Position numbers and translations under genes: made by a program. Positions 6,353-11,089 of a DNA stretch of 11,089 nt are shown here, piece by piece. The notes below the pieces were generated by a model. That model was given only the letters and a program-made list of their open reading frames with translations. It had not been told where the DNA came from and did not search any database. How positions within the stretch are numbered: the stretch's first letter is position 1; each line of letters starts with the position of its first letter. This stretch comes from Spirochaetales bacterium. Its GTDB lineage: Bacteria > Spirochaetota > Spirochaetia > ARS1246. The stretch is from positions 1 to 11,089 of the forward strand of contig JABGPX010000504.1 in the NCBI GenBank assembly GCA_018644745.1. The letters are read 5' to 3'.

Positions 6353-7407
6353 TTTGGCGGTTACTTGCGATTCTCAGGAAGGATTTCCGGCACGGTCCAA
6401 AGAGCTTTTTCTTCGTCCAGGCCGTGGTTACACCGATTATCACTTCGATTATGATAACCGCTCTGTTTGGATCCTTTTTGTCCGGGAAGCCGGCGGTCGG
6501 CTTTTATTACCAGGATTCATCATCGGTCCAAAAGCTTGTTCAGGATGCGGATCTTGTCAGGATTTTTAAGTTCGACGATATCGGAGCCATGCGGAGTTCT
6601 GTTGCATCCGGAAAGCTTGATATGGGAATAGTAATTCCTTCGGATTTTGATAGGAATCTGAAGCAGGGAATAACCGGTACTATCCAAACTTATACCTGGG
6701 GACAAAGCCTTCTGAAAGACAGGGCTGCGGTAATGGCTGGGTTATTTGATGTATTTGTCCAACTTGCGGGAATAGAGACACGGGTAGAAATCGATACGGT
6801 CATTCTCGGGAACTCGGAGATTGTCCCGCTGGGCCGACGATTTCTGCCGCTGATGGTCCTTCTTGCCACCGTAATGAGTGGGTTGATAATTCCTGCGTCC
6901 GCGTTGGTGGATGAAAAACAAAAAGGAACCCTTCTCGCGATGCAGGTTTCGCCTGTGTCTTTTGGCGAAGTAGTTGCGGCAAAGAGCAGCTTCGGCCTTG
7001 TAATGAGCCTTATAATGGGGCTATTGATTCTGCTCATGAATCGTTCTTTCGGCGAGAATCCTGGAGCTCTTCTTTTAACCTTGGTTATGGCGGCGGCGTT
7101 CGCCTGCACCTTCGGCGGCCTCGCTGGAATACTGGCGAAAGATATAGCGGCTCTGATGTCTTTGATGAAGAGCTCGATGCTTCTGTTGTATGCTCCCGGG
7201 ATTCTGAATTTGTTTCCCAAGGTACCACCGTGGATTGGGAAAATTTTCCCGACCTACTACATGTTCTATCCTGTGCTTGAGGTAAGTCAGCACGGAGCGA
7301 GGCTATCTGATGTAGCACTTGAATTGGGAATCTTGGCCGCGCTTACCGCCGCGATGTGCGGACTGATTATTGCTGTTGGTAGAAAGAAATTTCTTCTCAC
7401 AGCTTGA
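6349..7407 (+). CDS. ABC-2 type transporter permease, second subunit
   Basis: From ATG 6349 this is 352 residues, the same length as its partner. The frame is open further upstream to 6256, but that part lies inside the previous gene and reads as polar non-membrane sequence; the 6349 start has GAAGAGG upstream and an ATGA overlap. It has membrane segment 1 at about 22-43, an extracytoplasmic domain at about 48-160, and five C-terminal segments (about 164-186, 212-230, 238-262, 267-290 and 326-344). VDEKQKGTLLAMQVSP (187-202) is the conserved loop of ABC-2 permeases. With the first permease and the ATPase it completes an exporter. No accessory membrane-fusion protein is encoded nearby, so a drug, lipid, peptide or ion substrate cannot be chosen. 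Confidence 0.93.
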   Translation: MIWRLLAILRKDFRHGPKSFFFVQAVVTPIITSIMITALFGSFLSGKPAVGFYYQDSSSVQKLVQDADLVRIFKFDDIGAMRSSVASGKLDMGIVIPSDFDRNLKQGITGTIQTYTWGQSLLKDRAAVMAGLFDVFVQLAGIETRVEIDTVILGNSEIVPLGRRFLPLMVLLATVMSGLIIPASALVDEKQKGTLLAMQVSPVSFGEVVAAKSSFGLVMSLIMGLLILLMNRSFGENPGALLLTLVMAAAFACTFGGLAGILAKDIAALMSLMKSSMLLLYAPGILNLFPKVPPWIGKIFPTYYMFYPVLEVSQHGARLSDVALELGILAALTAAMCGLIIAVGRKKFLLTA

Positions 7408-7459
7408 ATTGGTCCAGCCTGGATAACACCTCTCTTTGTTGGTATCTTTAGTATGATCC

Positions 7460-7493
7460 GCATGACGGTGACAGCCTGCATGACGGTGACAGC
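7460..7493 (+). repeat. Two direct copies of a 16-bp repeat, candidate operator
   Basis: GCATGACGGTGACAGC occurs twice (7460-7475 and 7478-7493), with an 18-bp period. Inside each copy lie two 6-mers, TGACGG and TGACAG, so four TGAC half-sites fall on a 6-base grid from 7463 to 7492. The second copy covers the -35 box of the promoter for the deacetylase operon. This is the layout of a regulator binding site, though a chance duplication is possible. No regulator gene is adjacent. Confidence 0.55.
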
Positions 7494-7514
7494 AAGTGAT
7501 TGGCGAGCTACAAT
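7486..7514 (+). promoter_or_regulatory. Sigma-70-type promoter for the deacetylase-DUF402-aldolase operon
   Basis: GTGACA (7486-7491, five of six to TTGACA) is followed by a 17-base spacer and TACAAT (7509-7514, five of six to TATAAT). The predicted start near 7521 gives a leader of about 22 bases containing the ribosome site AAGGGGG before ATG 7543. The -35 box lies inside the second copy of the direct repeat. Confidence 0.6.
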
Positions 7515-7542
7515 ATAAGAGATAAACGAAGGGGGTGCATGT

Positions 7543-8325
7543 ATGTCCGGAATACGACTGGTTACCCGCGCCGATGACGCGGGAATGAATTTGACTGCTA
7601 ACAAGGCCACCCGGGCTTCGGTTCGCCAGGGTATTGTGCGTAATATCAGCCTTCTTGCACCCGGTCCGCAGATTGAACACGCAGCGGAAACCCTGCTGGA
7701 CCTTTCAAGCATCGCCAACTTCGGGTTTCATGTATGTCTTACCTCCGAATGGGCAAATCTGAGATGGGGGCCCGTCGCCGAGCCCGAGACGGTGTCGTCA
7801 CTGCTTCGGGAGGATGGATCATTTCCTGCCGACTGCGATGAACTCTCGCTGCTAAAGCCGAATGTCGATGAAATGATGGCGGAAGTGGACGCCCAATTCA
7901 GACGGCTCAATGACCTTGGATTTACTATTCAATATCTCGATGCTCACATGGGTGTCGGCAGTTTTCCCGGATTTGGCGAGAAACTGGCGGCTTTTGCCGA
8001 TGCTCATGGGCTGCTTTATAGCGACCAACTCATCAAAGAAGGCGTTTTTGCGGAAATTCCCGGCTGGCAGGGCCCCGCGGAGCATCCCGGAACTGAGCTT
8101 GCCGATCATCTCTCGACTACGGAAGCAGGAACATACCTCCTCGTTGGCCACCCTGCGTTCAAAACCGAAGAGACAGAACGGCTCCGCCTCCCGGAAGGAA
8201 ACAGAGGCGAGGTGCTTCTTCCGCGAAACAGACAGCGCCGGATGTTCAGCGATATCGAAATCGTCGACTACTGCGAGAATGTCGGCATAGAGTTGATGAG
8301 ATATTCAGACCTTCGTAATAGATAA
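7543..8325 (+). CDS. YdjC/ChbG-family carbohydrate deacetylase-like protein
   Basis: This 260-residue protein matches the YdjC-like family, whose characterised member ChbG removes an acetyl group from chito-oligosaccharides. Visible landmarks are TRADDAG (8-14, the usual NADDFG), FGFHVCLTSE with His63 (usual GLHLNLT) and YLDAHMG with His135 (usual D-S-H-x-H). A late GHPAF follows. Asp12, His63 and His135 are the probable metal ligands; the second His of the third motif is replaced by Gly137. The ribosome site GGGGG precedes ATG 7543 by about 7 bases, and an overlapping out-of-frame ATG lies at 7539. It is first in an operon with DUF402 and two DapA-like genes, suggesting an acylated sugar or sugar acid as substrate. 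Family is confident; substrate is unknown. Confidence 0.88.
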   Translation: MSGIRLVTRADDAGMNLTANKATRASVRQGIVRNISLLAPGPQIEHAAETLLDLSSIANFGFHVCLTSEWANLRWGPVAEPETVSSLLREDGSFPADCDELSLLKPNVDEMMAEVDAQFRRLNDLGFTIQYLDAHMGVGSFPGFGEKLAAFADAHGLLYSDQLIKEGVFAEIPGWQGPAEHPGTELADHLSTTEAGTYLLVGHPAFKTEETERLRLPEGNRGEVLLPRNRQRRMFSDIEIVDYCENVGIELMRYSDLRNR

Positions 8326-8363
8326 CACTTCCCTAACCCGGTAATTCTCACTACTATTCGCCA

Positions 8364-8894
8364 ATGCGCGCTTTTTGGCATCACACTACGAAATACGATG
8401 GCAGCCTGCACTACCGATTTCCAGTTGAGATAATAGGCACCGATGAAGATACGCTGATAGTCTACCGCGGTCCCGATCAATTGCTTGAGACCTATCGGGG
8501 TAATTTCACCGCGAACATGCACAGTCTCCAGATATTTTACAGGAAGTTTTATCATAATATCGCAATAGCCTGGAACCGAGATTGGACTCCACGCATGCAT
8601 TATGTAAATATCGCAACACCCGCGGACTGGAATAATGAACGTGTAACTGCGGTAGACATGGATCTTGATTTAATTTTGAAACCCGATCGGCATGATGTAA
8701 TAGTCGATGATGAACATGAGTTCGATAAGCACATCGATCTTTTTCATTATCCCGCGGAGCTTATTGAGGCATGTCGAAAAGAGCTCGAGCGTCTTCACGC
8801 TGCCATGACTTCCAGGAAAGGCATCTACGATACCCGCATCTTCTCCTGGCGGCCGGGTGATAGCGTCGATCAGGAGCACGTTCTTCCTCTCTAG
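8364..8894 (+). CDS. DUF402 (FomD/nucleotide phosphohydrolase-like) protein
   Basis: This 176-residue protein has the DUF402 pattern. An N-terminal KYDGSLHYRF region is followed by MHYVNIATP (78-86), the acidic strand VDMDLDLILKPD (97-108) and DDEHEFD (115-121), then a helical tail. The aspartates and glutamates (Asp98, Asp100, Asp102, Asp115, Asp116, Glu117, Glu119) fit the divalent-metal site of characterised members: a Staphylococcus nucleoside di/triphosphatase and FomD, which cleaves a cytidylyl-phosphonate. ATG 8364 is the only usable start after the in-frame stop at 8334 and has no clear Shine-Dalgarno, so expression may be low or coupled. It follows the deacetylase by 38 bases. A nucleotide-sugar or nucleotide hydrolase role is an inference from family and context. 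Confidence 0.85.
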   Translation: MRAFWHHTTKYDGSLHYRFPVEIIGTDEDTLIVYRGPDQLLETYRGNFTANMHSLQIFYRKFYHNIAIAWNRDWTPRMHYVNIATPADWNNERVTAVDMDLDLILKPDRHDVIVDDEHEFDKHIDLFHYPAELIEACRKELERLHAAMTSRKGIYDTRIFSWRPGDSVDQEHVLPL

Positions 8895-8914
8895 CTTTGT
8901 GACTAGGAGCGATT

Positions 8915-9889
8915 GTGGGTAAATATATAGATTGTATTGATAGCAAAAACAGACTCAGTATTTCAGAGGCCAATCGAGAGGAAATCAGAATTGCGCTCAC
9001 CGGATGCATTCCGTCGATCTCGACGCCCTTCAAAAAGGGCGGAGAAATCGATTATTCAAGCCTGTCAAATATGATCGAATTCAATATTGAAAACGGCTCG
9101 AAGGTTATTATGCTTACCGCCGGCAACAGCCATTATGTCTGCCTGAGGGAGAGGGAGATTTCTGAAATAACAAAATTAGTAATTGATCAGGTAGGAGGAA
9201 GGGCGATGGTAATAACCGCCGATCGATATTTCGATACTTCCCACGCCGTTGAGTTTGCCGCGCATGCAGCCGAAATCGGCGCGGATGTGCTCATGGTGAT
9301 GCCGCCTGATTGGGGGAGATCTGGCTCCAGCCGCACCTTCATGGAGCACTACGAAGAAGTGTCGAAAAAGATACCTGTCATGCTTGTTACGAATGTTTTT
9401 ATACAGAGAGGAGCGGCATTTGGTCTTGAAACGATAGAGAAGTGCTTGAGTCTGAAGAATATTGTGGCAATAAAGGATGACTTTTGCGGTGCTTTTTCGA
9501 GAAAAATGAGTCTGCTTGCCCACGAATCCTGGGCGGTTGTCAGCGGCGGGCAGAAGCAGAATCACCTGAATAATCAACCCTATGGCTGCGACGGATACCT
9601 CTCTACGTATCAGATATTCAAACCTTCGGTTGCCCGGCTGTATTGGGAATGCGTTATTCGTAGTGATATCCAGGGAGCCGTATCTGTGATAGAAAAATAT
9701 GACATGCCGTTGTTTGATCTCATCACCGGTTTTGACGGTGGGTTCGACGCGGGCATCCATGGCGCCCTTGAAATATTCGGATTAGCAGAGAGATGGCGCA
9801 GAAAACCCTATGTTACCATTGGTGATGAGGAGTATGAAAAGCTGCAGAGTTTTTTTGCTTCCCAGCCCGGGATAGATGCTGCCGTTTAG
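8915..9889 (+). CDS. Divergent DapA/NAL-superfamily aldolase-like protein lacking the conserved tyrosine
   Basis: This 324-residue protein starts at GTG 8915 with AGGAG 5 bases upstream and has an extra N-terminal stretch of about 27 residues before the barrel (GCIPSISTPF at 30-39). The Schiff-base lysine of the family is Lys187 in VAIKDD. Two signature parts are altered. The GTTGE loop reads LTAGNSHY (67-74), and the YNxPxR motif reads VTNVFIQRG (158-166), with Thr159 in place of the catalytic-triad tyrosine. It therefore cannot be called dihydrodipicolinate synthase or N-acetylneuraminate lyase. It could be a 2-oxo-sugar-acid aldolase or dehydratase with changed chemistry, or a partner of the next gene product. 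That gene follows after 22 bases in the same operon. Confidence 0.88.
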   Translation: MGKYIDCIDSKNRLSISEANREEIRIALTGCIPSISTPFKKGGEIDYSSLSNMIEFNIENGSKVIMLTAGNSHYVCLREREISEITKLVIDQVGGRAMVITADRYFDTSHAVEFAAHAAEIGADVLMVMPPDWGRSGSSRTFMEHYEEVSKKIPVMLVTNVFIQRGAAFGLETIEKCLSLKNIVAIKDDFCGAFSRKMSLLAHESWAVVSGGQKQNHLNNQPYGCDGYLSTYQIFKPSVARLYWECVIRSDIQGAVSVIEKYDMPLFDLITGFDGGFDAGIHGALEIFGLAERWRRKPYVTIGDEEYEKLQSFFASQPGIDAAV

Positions 9890-9911
9890 GCCATAAAAAG
9901 AGGTTAGCTAC

Positions 9912-10787
9912 ATGTTGAAAGCAGGATTTTATACAGCCGTTGGAACACCGCTTAATAATCGCGGCGAAATTGTCTTGGACAGTCTGATGAAGGAAATTGA
10001 GGATCAGATCAGCGCCGGTGCATCGGGGCTGCTCTTGTACGGGACTATGGGGATGGGCGGATGCGTTAAGACCTCTGAATATGAACGGGGTGTAAACGCG
10101 GCGATTGAAGCGGTCGGCAAGAAATGTGTTTTGCTTATCGGTGCTTCAGAAAACAGCCTGGCGAGAGTGGAAGATAAACTGGAAATACTCGAAGACAAAG
10201 AAATCGACGGCGTAGTAATGACCGCGCCGTATTACTTCAAAGTTGATGATCCCACACTGCTCAATTTCTTTAGGAAAACCGCGGAGAAGACATCGAAAGA
10301 CTACTACCTGTATGATATTCCCTTCACCAAGCATAAACTAACCCTGCCGATGGTTCTCGAGCTCTACCGGGAAGGTTTGGTAAAAGGCATAAAAAGCGGT
10401 GACCTGGTGCTGATAAAGCAGGTGTCGGCGGCGCTCAAAGGAAATGATGATTTCACGCCGATATTTTCTGGTTCTGATCTTTTTGATGTGGCGGAAGCTT
10501 ATGGGGTAAATCGGTATCTAGACGGGATCTTCGCATGTGTGCCCCGTACCATTCGAGAAGTTCAAGAAAGTTTTAACCGGAACGATCCGGATCAAGCCAA
10601 GGACGCTCTGCGCAGGATGATGGATTTTCGAGATGCACTTCTCGGTATCGGTATCTGGCCGTCCTTCAGTTACGTAATGAATTTGCTAGGTTATGAGGGC
10701 AACTTCGCACCGGATTATGAGAGGAGTCTCTCGGACACCGAGAAATCGCAGATAAAAACTCTTGTTTCCGATCTTGGTGAAATATAA
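9912..10787 (+). CDS. DapA/NAL-superfamily aldolase-like protein
   Basis: This 291-residue protein has typical length for the family and starts at ATG 9912 behind AGAGG with 8 bases spacing. Landmarks are GFYTAVGTPL (5-14), LLYGTMGMGG (41-50, the GTTGE loop), APYYFK (105-110), YDIP with Tyr134, and GIKSGD with Schiff-base Lys161. Tyr134 and Lys161 almost coincide in number with Tyr133 and Lys161 of E. coli DapA, supporting aldolase-type chemistry through a Schiff base. The arginine that binds the carboxylate in dihydrodipicolinate synthase is not kept (Thr139 and Lys140 lie at that place), so a role in lysine synthesis is unlikely. With the preceding paralogue and the deacetylase it suggests a 2-oxo-sugar-acid pathway; the substrate is not identifiable. 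Confidence 0.9.
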   Translation: MLKAGFYTAVGTPLNNRGEIVLDSLMKEIEDQISAGASGLLLYGTMGMGGCVKTSEYERGVNAAIEAVGKKCVLLIGASENSLARVEDKLEILEDKEIDGVVMTAPYYFKVDDPTLLNFFRKTAEKTSKDYYLYDIPFTKHKLTLPMVLELYREGLVKGIKSGDLVLIKQVSAALKGNDDFTPIFSGSDLFDVAEAYGVNRYLDGIFACVPRTIREVQESFNRNDPDQAKDALRRMMDFRDALLGIGIWPSFSYVMNLLGYEGNFAPDYERSLSDTEKSQIKTLVSDLGEI

Positions 10788-10812
10788 CGCACATCGTAAT
10801 ACCCAATAGGAT

Positions 10813-11089
10813 CTACATATCCGGGAAAACGTAACCCGGGATCCCTGCAAATCGATGAAGGCCCACATCAATTTTCGCACTTGCGCCGGGGCCTATCTCT
10901 ACACGAAAACTCGGTCCATCGACATTTACCGGCGGTAATCCTTCACGAACCGCTTTGGTGAACCGGTGTTCGCCGAAAGCACCTGCCAGGACAGTCAGTT
11001 TTTTATCTGCAAGAGGATCGATGTTTACCAACTCAATAGTGATTCCGGCGTTATCGATCCGGCTGACAAGAGCGGCAACACCATTCGGT
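10813..11089 (-). CDS. Hypothetical protein, C-terminal fragment (5' end beyond window)
   Basis: The minus-strand frame is open from the right edge to the TAG at 10815-10813 and shows the last 91 residues plus stop. My hand translation begins PNGVAALVSRIDNAG, continues through IELVNIDP and VLAGAFGEHRFT, and ends in VEIGPGASAKIDVGLHRFAG then PGYVFPDM. The pattern is a compact beta-rich C-terminal domain. Its Leu-Val-Asn, Gly-Glu-His and late Arg-Phe motifs resemble tails of uncharacterised proteins I have seen near carbohydrate genes, from memory and without a search. It is convergent with the DapA-like operon, separated by 25 bases. No catalytic residues are identifiable from this part. Any in-frame start codon within the visible part (TTG at 11031) is unlikely to be the true start, because the frame continues upstream. 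Confidence 0.7.
   Translation of the reverse strand, partial: PNGVAALVSRIDNAGITIELVNIDPLADKKLTVLAGAFGEHRFTKAVREGLPPVNVDGPSFRVEIGPGASAKIDVGLHRFAGIPGYVFPDM

Noticed and set aside
7415..7427. TCCAGCCTGGA palindrome after the exporter operon as a terminator
   Set aside because: The stem leaves almost no loop and the following bases are not a continuous T-run.
7460..7493. Two 16-bp repeats as a minimal CRISPR array
   Set aside because: The spacing between copies is two bases, the repeats are too short, and no cas gene is present. Promoter-overlapping operator is the better reading.
9176..9760. 194-codon minus-strand open frame
   Set aside because: It is antisense to the first DapA-like gene; the translation is low-complexity in style and has no family landmarks.
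8915..10787. Calling either DapA-like gene dapA or nanA
   Set aside because: The first lacks the conserved tyrosine and the GTTGE loop; the second lacks the DHDPS arginine. Superfamily level is all that the sequence supports.
10821..10839. CCGGG/CCCGG hairpin at the convergent junction as a bidirectional terminator
   Set aside because: Only five pairs, inside the coding end of the minus-strand gene, with no T-run in either direction.

Overview
The window (about 50% G+C) looks like a spirochaete chromosome, probably a free-living Spirochaeta-type organism. The reasons are small lipoproteins with relaxed lipoboxes, Ig-like or fibronectin-type beta domains, a small beta-rich outer-membrane-type protein, and a divergent gene style. 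This is inference from protein style; there is no rRNA or other taxonomic marker here.

Layout. (1) Positions 1-4243, all on the minus strand, form an envelope block. Read in transcription order it holds a fibronectin-III lipoprotein (4243-3827), a signal-peptide beta-rich outer-membrane-type protein (3807-3196), an NtrC-family sigma-54 activator (3187-1808), an intergenic region of 190 bp, and two tandem paralogous lipoproteins (1617-652, and 649 running off the left edge). The intergenic region carries a near-consensus sigma-54 (-24/-12) promoter pointing at the lipoprotein pair, plus several dyads upstream of it. (2) Positions 4434-7407, plus strand, hold an ABC-2 exporter: one ATPase and two 352-residue permeases joined by ATGA overlaps. 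(3) Positions 7543-10787, plus strand, hold a four-gene unit behind a good sigma-70-type promoter that overlaps a direct repeat. The genes are a YdjC/ChbG-like deacetylase, a DUF402 (FomD-like) phosphohydrolase and two divergent DapA/NAL-superfamily aldolase-like proteins. (4) A convergent minus-strand gene enters from the right edge, and only its C-terminal 92 codons are visible.

How the genes may work together. The minus-strand block reads as a regulated surface module. The activator has an intact sigma-54 contact loop but a partly degenerate receiver, and it sits directly upstream of a sigma-54 promoter that would drive the lipoprotein pair. The first plus-strand operon is a generic exporter of unknown substrate. 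The second resembles a small carbohydrate or sugar-acid catabolic unit, but neither aldolase-like protein keeps the full dihydrodipicolinate synthase residue set, so no substrate can be named. No tRNA, rRNA, insertion sequence, CRISPR array or convincing intrinsic terminator was seen. No gene-free stretch exceeds 300 bases.
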